Virus record (IMG/VR): IMGVR_UViG_3300037502_000991
Coordinates: 1 to 44,435 of that record
Reading direction: 5' to 3' (one strand)
Source of the DNA: a virus
Length of the DNA stretch: 44,435 nt
Positions 19,809-28,669 of the stretch are shown in pieces (positions within the stretch are counted from its first letter, which is position 1; each line of letters starts with the position of its first letter). Position numbers and translations under genes: made by a program. The notes under the pieces are model-generated. The model was not told where the DNA came from. It did no database searches and was given only the letters and a program-made list of their open reading frames with translations.

Positions 19809-22133
19809 TCAATCTTCCGTGGCCTCTGGTGCCGGAATGAACCACGCCATTCTCGGTCGGCCCCGCTGGCCTTTGTTCGTCTGGCGGCATTGGATGCCAT
19901 AGTCAGCAACCAGCTTCTCCATGACTTGCCCTCGGTCGCGGAGGGTCAAGGCATCGAAGGCGGATATGCGATTGCCAAGCTCGGCCTCGGTCATGCCCTT
20001 GAGGCCAGCCGCCTTGATCTTTGCGAACACCGCCTTGCAGATGGCTTGATGGCTGCTCTCGGCCATGTTGTCGCGGAACATGGCAATCGCGCGTTGGTTG
20101 TAGAGGCGCACATAGTCGATTGCCCATTGCATAGGCTCCGGGCCGATCTCATCGGCCACTAGCGACCGCGCCACGATGAGGCTAATCCGCATGGCAATCT
20201 CGCGGCTCCGGTTGTACATGGCTTCTAGGCCGCTTTCGTTCTCGCTCTTGATGGCCGTCACCAGCTCGGCCTCATAGGTACGGAGAAGATCGAGCGCGGC
20301 CCGTGTAAACGGAACCTCGACCGGCTCCGGCGGATTGTCATAGGTGTTAGAGCCGGAAAGGTTCCCGGTTGTGCCATGCGCCGTGGCTTGTTCCTTGAGC
20401 CAGCCGATGATCCGGTCCCCAATGGGCACGATTTGCCGCTCCTGGCTCATTTGCACGCCGATCTCGGACTTGACGATGAGGAAGCGGTTGAGAAGCCCCG
20501 AGGCAATGTCGCCCCCAGAGATGGCCCCATAGAACTCGCTCGGCGTAGACATGCCCAGGAGCGTCAAGGATGGCCTTCTAATGACCTTCTCGAAGGCCTC
20601 GGCCTGTTCCTTGGTGAGGCCGATGGTGGCGTATCCCTGTGGCCTGAGAACGCCATCCTGCCGGCCAAAGCATTCCATGATGGCGGTGAGGCTATCCGCC
20701 TTGTGCTGCATGTTCCGGTTAGCCGCGCTTTTGAGAGTGCGGCCTAGTTCGTCGATCACGGAAATGTGAATGGGCCGGGAGATCAAGGCTGAGAAGACGC
20801 CGCTGGCTGATGTGTAACCGGCAGGGCCGAGCAAATGCCCTAGCTGTGCCGCATCAAGCATGGCCTCGATCACGGTCTTGGCGTGCTCTTTGCCGCAGCC
20901 GGTCTCGCCGATGTTAAGAAGATACAAGTTTGAGAAGTTGCGTTGCGGGGTTGTCCATCTCCGCCCCATGGCAACCGCACCTAGGGCAATGGCGGCTTGC
21001 ACGGCAAACTGCGGCTGGGTCTTGATGGCGGTCGTTTCGTAATAGCGCACCACATCTTGAAGCACGCCGGGGATAGTCAAGAGATGCTCAGGGATCGAGG
21101 CAAGGGGATCGTCTTTCTTGGCCTTTTTAAGAGAAGGCAGCATGTTGACCTTGACGGCCCCGCCGTGGTCGATTGCGACCTTGGCTTCCGGTGTCCATTC
21201 GTATGACGGATCGAGGTTGATATTGAGAAATGCCGCCGCATCCTTGATGGCACGGGTCATATTCCCGCTATGCTCGAATTGAAGGTACAACTCGAAACAA
21301 TCGAAAGAATGCTCGTTCCCGAAGGGGTCGGAGCCATGGTGTGAAAAGGCCGTGTTGTTGTCGAAGACGTTGCAACCGGCAAGGCCGGTGCTCGAATTGG
21401 GGCTGAGATACCGATTCGGAGCGGTGCGCTTGTATCCGTACTTGAGGAGCAGTTCGCCAATATTGTGCGCCGCATTATAGGCGTCGATCACGGATGTGCC
21501 TGGGGTCACAGTGCGAACCTTGACCGGGGCTTGATACTCCGGGCGCACTTTCCACGGGCATAGGTCCATGATTTGAGGTCGGAAGCGGTCCCATTCGTCC
21601 CAAATGGTCTGAATTGGCTTCGGCAAAAGCGGGATGTTGGCGGCGTCGATTCCTTCCCATAAGTAGGGTTGCATCGTGTCGGGGTGCATCGAGGGCGGCA
21701 AAACATCTTGCACCGGCCCCCCGCGAAGCTCCAGCACGGTGCTATTGCCGCGACCGTCCCTGTTAGGCCACGCGATCTTGTGCGTCTGTAGGTCTTCTCG
21801 ATGGGCGCGGAAGATGAGCTTGCCACGGCCTTCCCGGCCCCGGATTCGGGCGGTCGAAGCCATCAATTCATCGAGGTCTAGGCCAAGGCCCTCGAAGATA
21901 ATCCGGCTCCATTCCATGTGGTCAATGTCAATGGCGCATGTGCCGGAGAATTGATGGAGCAGCCCGACGTTCCATGTCGGATTTTTGGCATAGAACTCGA
22001 TGGCGCTAGGCCCGAATAGGGCCTTGTCTTTCTGGTTCCAGCCGTAGGATGTCGGCCCCTTCTGGCCCGCCGGAATCGGTACGAGATACCAGCCGAGGTC
22101 GGTATATGATTTGATGCTCGCGGTGATGGTCAT
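19809..22133 (-). CDS. Primase-polymerase / helicase fusion for phage replication
   Basis: 774 residues. N-terminal prim-pol domain: LVPIPAGQKGPTSYGWNQKD (about 17-36), NPTWNVGLLHQFSGTCAIDIDH (metal-binding IDID). C-terminal helicase ATPase (DUF3987-like): Walker A GETGCGKEH near residue 410-420, Walker B ISVIDELGR about 470, then LLGMSTPSEFYGAISGGDI. The final ~100 residues are a winged-helix-like segment (MTEAELGNRISAFDALTLRD). It would prime and unwind phage DNA. It begins right at the stop of the small HTH gene (22134), so the two are one operon. Confidence 0.88.
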   Translation of the reverse strand: MTITASIKSYTDLGWYLVPIPAGQKGPTSYGWNQKDKALFGPSAIEFYAKNPTWNVGLLHQFSGTCAIDIDHMEWSRIIFEGLGLDLDELMASTARIRGREGRGKLIFRAHREDLQTHKIAWPNRDGRGNSTVLELRGGPVQDVLPPSMHPDTMQPYLWEGIDAANIPLLPKPIQTIWDEWDRFRPQIMDLCPWKVRPEYQAPVKVRTVTPGTSVIDAYNAAHNIGELLLKYGYKRTAPNRYLSPNSSTGLAGCNVFDNNTAFSHHGSDPFGNEHSFDCFELYLQFEHSGNMTRAIKDAAAFLNINLDPSYEWTPEAKVAIDHGGAVKVNMLPSLKKAKKDDPLASIPEHLLTIPGVLQDVVRYYETTAIKTQPQFAVQAAIALGAVAMGRRWTTPQRNFSNLYLLNIGETGCGKEHAKTVIEAMLDAAQLGHLLGPAGYTSASGVFSALISRPIHISVIDELGRTLKSAANRNMQHKADSLTAIMECFGRQDGVLRPQGYATIGLTKEQAEAFEKVIRRPSLTLLGMSTPSEFYGAISGGDIASGLLNRFLIVKSEIGVQMSQERQIVPIGDRIIGWLKEQATAHGTTGNLSGSNTYDNPPEPVEVPFTRAALDLLRTYEAELVTAIKSENESGLEAMYNRSREIAMRISLIVARSLVADEIGPEPMQWAIDYVRLYNQRAIAMFRDNMAESSHQAICKAVFAKIKAAGLKGMTEAELGNRISAFDALTLRDRGQVMEKLVADYGIQCRQTNKGQRGRPRMAWFIPAPEATED

Positions 22134-22304
22134 TTATGTGCGACCTTCAAAATACTCCGTGAGCAGCTTGATCGTCTCATATCGAGCGCCTGGGGCACCG
22201 TCGCGGATTGCCTTCACGGTATTGTACGAAAGCCCCGTGGCCTTGACGATCTCAGGGATTTCAGCCCCGGCAAGGCGGGTCCGGATTTCTTCGATGGATA
22301 GCAT
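22134..22304 (-). CDS. Small HTH regulator upstream of the primase gene
   Basis: 56 residues (MLSIEEIRTRLAGAEIPEIV, then KATGLSYNTVKAIRDGAPGA). One helix-turn-helix with a TGLSYNTVKAI recognition-helix pattern, like short Cro/XRE proteins. AGGAG is placed before the ATG. It faces the rightward operon across a 95-bp region that carries an operator-like site also found at 19355 and 19379, so it is a natural candidate for the protein that binds them; this is inference. Confidence 0.8.
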   Translation of the reverse strand: MLSIEEIRTRLAGAEIPEIVKATGLSYNTVKAIRDGAPGARYETIKLLTEYFEGRT

Positions 22305-22353
22305 GGTTTCTGCTCCTGTTGGATGATTGCAAAAAATTCTATTGCACGCCTTT

Positions 22354-22368
22354 CAGAAAAATGCAATA
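22354..22368. promoter_or_regulatory. Operator-like site 3 in the divergent control region
   Basis: CAGAAAAATGCAATA, the third match to CAGAAAnnTGCAATA. Two further ATTGCA half-sites lie at 22325 and 22341. The region separates the leftward HTH/primase operon from the rightward recombination operon. Confidence 0.58.
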
Positions 22369-22399
22369 AGGGTCACGTTGGAGAGAAAGGAGGCCCACA

Positions 22400-22786
22400 A
22401 TGGGCAACACGACGAGCAATGTCGCAGGACTATGCGGGGCATGGATTGAAGCCAAGCGCCGCGAAGAAGAGGCCAAGAAGGCCCGCATCAAGATCGAGGA
22501 CGAGTTGAGCGCGGCCCTCGAAAAGAAGTCGGAAGGCTCGATCACACACAAGGTTGGCGATTACAAGGTGGTGCTGACACAGCCCATCTATCGCAAGATA
22601 GACGAATCCGTGTGGCACGAAGTCAAGACCAACATTCAGCCCGATCTTTGGCCGATCAAGCACAAGATCGAGGTGGATGACGTTGGGGTCAGGTTCCTTG
22701 TCGAGCACATGCCCGACATGTGGGGTCTGATTGCGGAAGCCTTCACTGTGACGCCGGGAAAGGTCGGCGTGAAGGTGACGGAATGA
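22400..22786 (+). CDS. Conserved phage protein, first gene of rightward operon
   Basis: 128 residues with strong RBS (AAGGAGG). The N-terminal half is a charged helix (AKRREEEAKKARIKIEDELS), followed by a beta-rich part (ITHKVGDYKVVLTQPIYRKI, then WPIKHKIEVDDVGVRFL). I recall similar short proteins next to Sak4-type ATPases in phages (DUF7173-like) but am not certain. Possible partner of recombination or SSB proteins; inference only. Confidence 0.65.
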   Translation: MGNTTSNVAGLCGAWIEAKRREEEAKKARIKIEDELSAALEKKSEGSITHKVGDYKVVLTQPIYRKIDESVWHEVKTNIQPDLWPIKHKIEVDDVGVRFLVEHMPDMWGLIAEAFTVTPGKVGVKVTE

Positions 22787-22983
22787 GTGATTTCAAATCT
22801 GTAAACCCGTTCAAACAGGCGTTTGACATCTACACGATAGCCGATGCGTTGCAGAATGCGCGAGATCACATCATGCAAGCTCGGTTCAGCACCAACCGCA
22901 ACCGCGAGATTGATCTTGCGATTGAGAATGTACGTGACGCGATGAAACTACTCGGAATTAAGGAGGCCCGTCCTGATGAATAA
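22783..22983 (+). CDS. Small helical protein of unknown function
   Basis: 66 residues (MSDFKSVNPFKQAFDIYTIA), alpha-helical (RFSTNRNREIDLAIENVRDA). ATGA overlap with the upstream gene. Not recognised. Confidence 0.62.
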   Translation: MSDFKSVNPFKQAFDIYTIADALQNARDHIMQARFSTNRNREIDLAIENVRDAMKLLGIKEARPDE

Positions 22984-23455
22984 TTTTGACGATAAACTGA
23001 GATCATCAATAATCTACTGTCCAGAAACAGGAAGTTTATCTTGCGCCAAAACTAGAAAGTTAAAATTTAATGCAAAACAAAAGTCTGGTCATCTTCATGG
23101 CGTTTTTGATGGAACTTATCTGAAAGCTCATAGAGTAGCTTGGTTTATATCTCACAATGAGTGGCCTGATTTTATTGATCATATAAACGGCAATCCAAGC
23201 GATAACAGATTATGCAATCTGCGTGCCGCATCAAGATCAGACAACAATAAAAATGCAAGCATAAGAAAAGATAACACATCAGGTGTAGTCGGCGTTTACT
23301 GGAATAAACAATGCAAAAAATGGATGGCCGTTATTAACAGTGATGGGAAATCAAAATACTTAGGAATGTACAACAACAAAGAAGCTGCAATAGAGGCAAG
23401 AACAACAGCAGAAAAATACTTTGGATTTTGCAATAACGGAAGGAGGACTAAGTGA
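22976..23455 (+). CDS. Free-standing HNH/AP2 homing endonuclease
   Basis: 159 residues. HNH core: HRVAWFISHNEWPDFIDHIN, then GNPSDNRLCNLRAASRSDNN (H-N-H spaced as in HNH_3). The C-terminus is an AP2-like DNA-binding domain: SGVVGVYWNKQCKKWMAVIN, then GKSKYLGMYNNKEAAIEART. The gene is visibly AT-rich with many AAT/AAA codons against GC-richer neighbours, typical of a mobile nuclease. It overlaps both neighbours by a few nt, so it sits cleanly within the operon without an RBS of its own. Confidence 0.87.
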   Translation: MNNFDDKLRSSIIYCPETGSLSCAKTRKLKFNAKQKSGHLHGVFDGTYLKAHRVAWFISHNEWPDFIDHINGNPSDNRLCNLRAASRSDNNKNASIRKDNTSGVVGVYWNKQCKKWMAVINSDGKSKYLGMYNNKEAAIEARTTAEKYFGFCNNGRRTK

Positions 23456-24207
23456 GCATTGACCTCAAGAAACTAGAAAGACCGAAAGGGCAGAGGCCGA
23501 TCATCTGCACTTTCTTCGGTGAGGGTGGCATGGGCAAGTCAACACTTGCCGCGATGTTCCCGAAGCCGGTGTTTATCCGCACCGAAGATGGCACGGCATC
23601 GCTAGTCGGTAACGATGATGTAATGCTGTTTCCGTTGGCAACGTCGAGCAAGGATGTCCTCGATCAAATCGAAGCACTGGCGACACAGGATCATGATTTC
23701 AAGACGCTGGTGCTCGATAGCATTACCCAGCTTGCCACGATCATCGAGCATGAGATTGTCGCAGCCGATCCAAAGGCCAAGAGCATCAACCAAGCCGGTG
23801 GCGGCTATGGAGCGGGCTACAACACCGCCGCCGAGAAGCACCGGCAAGTGCGTGAATGGGCCGGTGCGCTGGCTTATGAGCGCGGCATGAATGTGGTCTT
23901 TATCGGCCATGCCGATACGGAGACGCTCGACCTTCCCGACTTTGATCCGTTCGCCCGTTACACTGTGAGGATGCACAAGAAGTCCTTGCCGCATTATACC
24001 GACAATGTGGACCTCGTGGGCCTGATCCGGCTCAAGACCTATGTGCGCGGTGACGGCGACAAGAAACGGGCAATCTCAACCGGCGACCGGGAAATCATCT
24101 GCTTCCCGCAAGCCAGCTCGGTCACCAAGAACCGTTTCAACATCACCCAGGCATTGCCGTTCACATTTGAAGGCGGCAACCCCTTTGATCAATTTGTAGC
24201 GAAGTAA
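23452..24207 (+). CDS. Sak4-like RecA-fold ATPase
   Basis: 251 residues, GTG start in GTGA overlap with the HNH stop. Walker A is FFGEGGMGKSTLA (about 21-33), Walker B TLVLDSITQL (about 84-93), and VVFIGHADTET (about 148) resembles a RecA motif. The C-terminus gives FNITQALPFTFEGGNPF. This matches the Sak4 group of phage single-strand annealing or recombinase ATPases, often next to a DUF669 SSB-like gene, as here. Confidence 0.85.
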   Translation: MSIDLKKLERPKGQRPIICTFFGEGGMGKSTLAAMFPKPVFIRTEDGTASLVGNDDVMLFPLATSSKDVLDQIEALATQDHDFKTLVLDSITQLATIIEHEIVAADPKAKSINQAGGGYGAGYNTAAEKHRQVREWAGALAYERGMNVVFIGHADTETLDLPDFDPFARYTVRMHKKSLPHYTDNVDLVGLIRLKTYVRGDGDKKRAISTGDREIICFPQASSVTKNRFNITQALPFTFEGGNPFDQFVAK

Positions 24208-24229
24208 AAGAGAAAGACAGGAGAAGACA

Positions 24230-24688
24230 ATGAGACTTTCTGGTTTTGATGCGAATGCCGTTGAGCCGAGTGCACCGCGTGCGGTGATTCCTCCCGGCAA
24301 ATACAAGGCGGTGATTACGAAGTCGGAGGAACGCCCGACCAAGGCACAGACCGGCTCAATGCTGGTGCTGACATGCCAGATCATCGACGGCCCGCACAAT
24401 GGCGTGACTTTGATGGACCGGCTCAACCTCAATAACCCCAATAAGACCACGGAGGAGATTGCACAGCGCACGCTTTCCGCGATTTGCCGCGCGGTCGGGG
24501 TGATGATGCCGAATGATAGCTCTGACCTTCACGACAAGCCGTTGATGATTACGGTCAAGATCAAGCCCGCAGAAGGGCAGTACAGTGAATCAAACGAGAT
24601 TGCTGGCTATGAAGGTTGCGAGGGTGGTGCGGTAGCTAATAACGCATCGGCACCGGCGGTGGCAACGCCACCCTGGAAGCGGAAGTAG
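24230..24688 (+). CDS. DUF669-type ssDNA-binding-like protein
   Basis: 152 residues: AVIPPGKYKAVITKSEERPT, then SMLVLTCQIIDGPHNGVTLM and DRLNLNNPNKTTEEIAQRTL. This is the DUF669 pattern, thought to be OB-fold SSB-like proteins. The acidic/Ala-rich tail ends PPWKRK. It works with the Sak4-like protein, which lies directly upstream (gene pairs of this kind are common in phages). Good RBS (AGGAG). Confidence 0.85.
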   Translation: MRLSGFDANAVEPSAPRAVIPPGKYKAVITKSEERPTKAQTGSMLVLTCQIIDGPHNGVTLMDRLNLNNPNKTTEEIAQRTLSAICRAVGVMMPNDSSDLHDKPLMITVKIKPAEGQYSESNEIAGYEGCEGGAVANNASAPAVATPPWKRK

Positions 24689-24698
24689 GATCAAACAA

Positions 24699-24734
24699 GG
24701 GCGGCTCTATCGAGAGAAGGGGTCGCCATTTTTT
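24699..24734 (+). terminator. Candidate rho-independent terminator
   Basis: GGCGG, a CTCT-ATCG-AGAG inner hairpin, and CGCC close into a stem, followed by ATTTTTT. It lies just after the DUF669 gene and before the AT-rich DGQHR gene, giving that gene its own unit. Confidence 0.6.
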
Positions 24735-24794
24735 ACAGGTCACGGAGATTCGGGTTATCGCAAGGCAAGTCACGTTGAGATAAAGGAGGATTTC

Positions 24795-25604
24795 ATGAAC
24801 GTTAAGACAACAACGATAAAAGTCACCCCAGAAATAGCCGCTGAATGGCTAGAAAAGTACAACACAAAAAACAGAAACATGCGGCCATTGCACGTTGCAA
24901 AAATAGCTCAAGATATTGTTGATGGCAGATGGTTTTTGAATGGCGCAACCATTGTCATCGGAACTGATAATACATTGCTTGACGGCCAGCATAGGCTTGC
25001 GGCTATTGTAAAATCAAAAACGCCTGTAGATATGATTGTTGTCACTGGCGTTTTATCAAATTCAAAGCCAACAATAGATGGCAATATTCCTAGAAAAGCA
25101 AATGACATCTTGTCGCTTGATGGGTATGCCAATTCCCGTGCACTTGTGGCTGTCGCGAGGATGTTGATGTGCATCAAGGATGGCAATCTCTCCGGGCGCT
25201 CAAATCACAGCAATATTGAAATAAATGATTTTGTAACATTGCGGCCTGATATTGCGAAATCAGTATCAATAACAAAAGACATGAAAGGCATTTGCCCGCC
25301 GTCAATAATAGGCACATGGCACTATTTAGCGTTTAACTTATCGCAACATGCAATGGCAAGCGAAGCTGCCCTTAGCGTTCTAAAATCTGGCATACCGGCT
25401 TATGATGGCGATCCGATTCATTTGTTTAGAGAGCGAATGATAAAGATGTCAACTGCCGAAAAGCACTTGGACTCGCAAAGAATGGCACTTTTCTATACCC
25501 TTGTTGGCGCTTGGAATGATTTTATTTTGCATAAAAAGACAAAGATATGCAAAATCAGACAGACAATTGTTGATATGGCAAATGTTAGCTATCCAGATAT
25601 TTGA
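24795..25604 (+). CDS. DGQHR/ParB-like phage protein, AT-rich
   Basis: 269 residues. A clear DGQHRLAAI motif sits at about 61-69 after NGATIVIGTDNTLL, the signature of ParB/Srx-like DGQHR proteins found in phages. The remainder is helical (SRALVAVARMLMCIKDGNLS). Substrate or reaction is unknown; relatives are linked to DNA modification in some phages. It has AAT/AAA-rich codon use, unlike the neighbours, with a terminator upstream, so it looks recently acquired. Confidence 0.72.
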   Translation: MNVKTTTIKVTPEIAAEWLEKYNTKNRNMRPLHVAKIAQDIVDGRWFLNGATIVIGTDNTLLDGQHRLAAIVKSKTPVDMIVVTGVLSNSKPTIDGNIPRKANDILSLDGYANSRALVAVARMLMCIKDGNLSGRSNHSNIEINDFVTLRPDIAKSVSITKDMKGICPPSIIGTWHYLAFNLSQHAMASEAALSVLKSGIPAYDGDPIHLFRERMIKMSTAEKHLDSQRMALFYTLVGAWNDFILHKKTKICKIRQTIVDMANVSYPDI

Positions 25605-25606
25605 AG

Positions 25607-26107
25607 ATGAGCAACATAGTTAACACCTACATCACCGAAGACTACATCAAGCGTGTGCTCGACGGATCATTCTTCTACATTGATCTTGAAGGCAAGGTGC
25701 GGCATCGCTTTGTGGAGGTGTCGTTTATCCCTACGCACAAGCAAGGTTCATTTGCATCACTTTCGAATATTGACGAAGAGTTGCAAGTTGATAAGCCTTC
25801 GAATGGTCATCATATCGTGTGGCCGGAAGGTGCCTTTGCGACAATGGAATCCATGCGAGAGCGTGGGTTCACTTGGATGAAGATTGCCGAGCGAATGGGC
25901 GCAAGCCCAAGTGCGGCGCAAGAATATTACAAGAAGCACCGCGAGATCAATCAAGCATTAGAAGACGCGAAGTATCGAGAGACGCGAACGCGCGAGGTCA
26001 AGAAGATGATAAAGCGCGGGATGGATTTACGGAAAATTAAGGTCGAGACGGGATATAGTGCCAGCTTCATCAAAAGCGTGCATTCAATGATAGAGGAGGA
26101 AACATGA
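25607..26107 (+). CDS. Helix-turn-helix-containing protein of unknown function
   Basis: 166 residues from ATG 25607 (MSNIVNTYITEDYIKRVLDG). Two HTH-like stretches occur: GFTWMKIAERMGASPSAAQE and MDLRKIKVETGYSASFIKSV. The protein probably binds DNA; target unknown. It begins 2 nt after the upstream stop and overlaps the next ATG by ATGA. Confidence 0.65.
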   Translation: MSNIVNTYITEDYIKRVLDGSFFYIDLEGKVRHRFVEVSFIPTHKQGSFASLSNIDEELQVDKPSNGHHIVWPEGAFATMESMRERGFTWMKIAERMGASPSAAQEYYKKHREINQALEDAKYRETRTREVKKMIKRGMDLRKIKVETGYSASFIKSVHSMIEEET

Positions 26108-27045
26108 AACTCGACATGACGGCACCGATTGTGAAGGCCATCTATGCGGCCTATGAGAACAATCGACGCAACGGCGGGCGTGTGCATTTGGGCGGGTCAC
26201 AGATCGGGAACAATTGCTCTAGGGCGTTGTGGTATCAATTCCGATGGGTGCATTTCGAGCCGCATGAAGGGCGGATTCTGAGGCTTTTTGAGACGGGCGA
26301 CCGCGAGGAGATAAGGGTCATTCAGAATCTTCGCGCGGCGGGATGCACCGTATGGGATCGAGACCCTAGCACCGGAAGGCAATTCACATACACGGCATTC
26401 GGCGGGCATTTCGCTTTGAGCCTTGATGGTGTTGTGGAAGGTTTGCCGGAAAGCTCGCAACCGCACACGCTTGAAGTGAAGACGATGAGCGACAAATACT
26501 TCAAGAGCTTGTGCAATCTTGGTTTGGAGAAGGCCAAGCCGATCTATTACGCGCAGTGCCAGATCGGAATGCACTTGAGCGGGCTTGATAGGTGCTTGTT
26601 CTTGTCGGTGAACAAGAACACGGATGAGATATATGCGGAGCGGCTGAAGGTAGACCATGCCTTTGCGGAGAAGCTGCTAGACAAGGCGAAGTCGATCATC
26701 TTTGCCGAGCGGCCACCGCTTGGGATTAGCAACGATCCCGCATGGTTCGAGTGCAAATTTTGCCCGTATCATACGAATTGCCATGACATCGCGGCGGGAA
26801 ACATTAACTGCCGCACTTGTGCCTTTTCGACACCGGAGGAAAGCGGGGCTTGGACTTGCGAACGGCACAAGAAGACGCTTGATGAACTCGATCAATATTC
26901 CGCGTGCGGTGATCACATCTATAATCCAGTTCTGGTGAAGTTGCCGGTGCATGATAGCGGCGAAGATTGGATCGACTATATCAACGAGGACGGCGAGATT
27001 GTGCGGAATAAGGGCAGGGAGTTTAAGGTGGATTTCAATGCTTGA
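26104..27045 (+). CDS. PD-(D/E)XK nuclease, Cas4/RecB-like with iron-sulphur cysteines
   Basis: 313 residues. LGGSQIGNNCSRALWYQFRW holds the first cysteine; FALSLDGVVEG and HTLEVKTMSD carry the catalytic D ... ExK; FECKFCPYHTNCH holds the three further cysteines of a [4Fe-4S]-type cluster. A second Cys set follows (CRTCAFSTPEESGAWTCERH). These are the hallmarks of RecB/Cas4-type exonucleases that process DNA ends, for example in recombination. It precedes a helicase gene, overlapping it by 8 nt. Confidence 0.87.
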   Translation: MKLDMTAPIVKAIYAAYENNRRNGGRVHLGGSQIGNNCSRALWYQFRWVHFEPHEGRILRLFETGDREEIRVIQNLRAAGCTVWDRDPSTGRQFTYTAFGGHFALSLDGVVEGLPESSQPHTLEVKTMSDKYFKSLCNLGLEKAKPIYYAQCQIGMHLSGLDRCLFLSVNKNTDEIYAERLKVDHAFAEKLLDKAKSIIFAERPPLGISNDPAWFECKFCPYHTNCHDIAAGNINCRTCAFSTPEESGAWTCERHKKTLDELDQYSACGDHIYNPVLVKLPVHDSGEDWIDYINEDGEIVRNKGREFKVDFNA

Positions 27046-28669
27046 ACTTCGCCCCTACCAACGCGCCGCAATTGATGGCCTATATAATTATTGGTCGGAC
27101 AAGAAAGGCGACAATCCGATTATCGTTGCCCCTACTGGATCAGGGAAAAGCCTTATCATCGCGCACTTGATCAAAGATGCAATGAGCTATCCCGGCACGC
27201 GCGTGTTGATGTTGACCCATGTGAAAGAATTGATCCAGCAGAATGCCGATGAGTTGTTGGGCCTATGCCCCGAGTTGAAAGATGACATTGGCTTCTATAG
27301 CGCAAGCCTCAAAAAGAAGGTGTTGCGGAAGCCGATCACGTTTGCAGGCATACAGTCGATTCATAAGCGGGCTTATGACATGGTGCCCGCGCCTGATTTG
27401 GTTATTATAGATGAGTGCCATACGTGTCCTCGCAAAGAAACAACACGCTACAACAAATTCCTCTCCGACCTTCGCATATGCAATCCCGGCGTAAAGGTAG
27501 TGGGCTTGACGGCAACGCCTTACCGGCTTGATAGTGGATGGTTGCACGAAGGCGAGAACGCCATCTTTGATGGGATTGCGTATGACATTCCGGTAGCCGA
27601 TCTCATGGAGCAGGGATTCCTGGCCCCGGTGATTAGCAAGAGCGGCGTCAAGACCATCGACCTCACGAACGTTGGCAAGCGTGGCGGTGAGTATATCGAA
27701 AGCGAACTTGCCAAGGCCGCGTCGGACCCAGAATTAGTAACAGAAACGGTTGCAGAAATTGTGCGCTATGGTGCCGAGCGCAAGGCATGGCTCGTATTCG
27801 CGTGCGGGGTCAATCATGCGGAGCTGCTTCGTGCGGAGTTTAATACGCATGGCATCGCTGCGGATGTTGTGACGGGTGCCGATAGTATGATCGACCGAGC
27901 CGACAAGATCGAGCGATTCCGGCGTGGCGAGAGCAAGTGCCTGATCAATGTGAACGTGCTCACCACCGGATTCAACGTGCCGCATGTTGACCTCGTGGCA
28001 ATCGTGCGGGCAACCGAAAGCACCGGCTTGTATATCCAGATCGTCGGGCGTGGCACGCGCATTGCGCCGGGGAAAGAGAATTGCCTCGTTCTCGACTACG
28101 GGGATAACGTGATGCGGCACGGCTTCATTGATCAGATCAAGCCCAAGATCAAGGGCCGATCACAAGATGGTGAAGCGCCGGTCAAGAAATGCCCGGAGTG
28201 TTTGACTGTTAATCACGCCGCCGTTAGATTGTGCATTGAATGCGGATTTCAATTCCCGCCTCCTCAATTCAATCACGGAACAAAGGCGTATTCGGGGGCT
28301 ATGATTTCGACACAAGTGAATGCCGAATGGGTTGACGTTGACGATGTGGGCTATTCTCGCTGGCGCAAGGAAGGCAAGCCAGACTCTATTCGCGTCACCT
28401 ATTATTGCGGGTTGATCAAGGTGTCGGAGTGGCTATGCCCAGACCACGGAGGCTATGCGGCGGAGCGATACCATAAGCGGATGTCTTCGCTAGGTGCTAC
28501 GGCAATCACAACGGAAGATGCCATGCTTGAATGCGACACATGGATCAAGCCGCGCAGGATCAAGGTAAAGCCCAATGACAAATTTTATGACATCGTACAG
28601 CTTGACTACAGCCGACCAAAGCAACTCAATGCAGAAGAACGAGCCGAGCTGGAGCAGCCGCTGTTCTAA
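27038..28669 (+). CDS. Superfamily 2 DEAH-type helicase with zinc ribbon
   Basis: 543 residues from ATG 27038. Q-motif-like LRPYQRAAIDGL (4-15), Walker A APTGSGKS (31-38), DECH (IIDECHTC, about 124), TATPYRLDSG (about 163), and C-terminal motif V/VI FNVPHVDLVAIVRATESTGLY with QIVGRGTR. A zinc ribbon follows (CPECLTVNHAAVRLCIECGF). It would unwind duplex in replication or recombination with the adjacent nuclease. Length typical of phage SF2 helicases. Confidence 0.9.
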   Translation: MLELRPYQRAAIDGLYNYWSDKKGDNPIIVAPTGSGKSLIIAHLIKDAMSYPGTRVLMLTHVKELIQQNADELLGLCPELKDDIGFYSASLKKKVLRKPITFAGIQSIHKRAYDMVPAPDLVIIDECHTCPRKETTRYNKFLSDLRICNPGVKVVGLTATPYRLDSGWLHEGENAIFDGIAYDIPVADLMEQGFLAPVISKSGVKTIDLTNVGKRGGEYIESELAKAASDPELVTETVAEIVRYGAERKAWLVFACGVNHAELLRAEFNTHGIAADVVTGADSMIDRADKIERFRRGESKCLINVNVLTTGFNVPHVDLVAIVRATESTGLYIQIVGRGTRIAPGKENCLVLDYGDNVMRHGFIDQIKPKIKGRSQDGEAPVKKCPECLTVNHAAVRLCIECGFQFPPPQFNHGTKAYSGAMISTQVNAEWVDVDDVGYSRWRKEGKPDSIRVTYYCGLIKVSEWLCPDHGGYAAERYHKRMSSLGATAITTEDAMLECDTWIKPRRIKVKPNDKFYDIVQLDYSRPKQLNAEERAELEQPLF

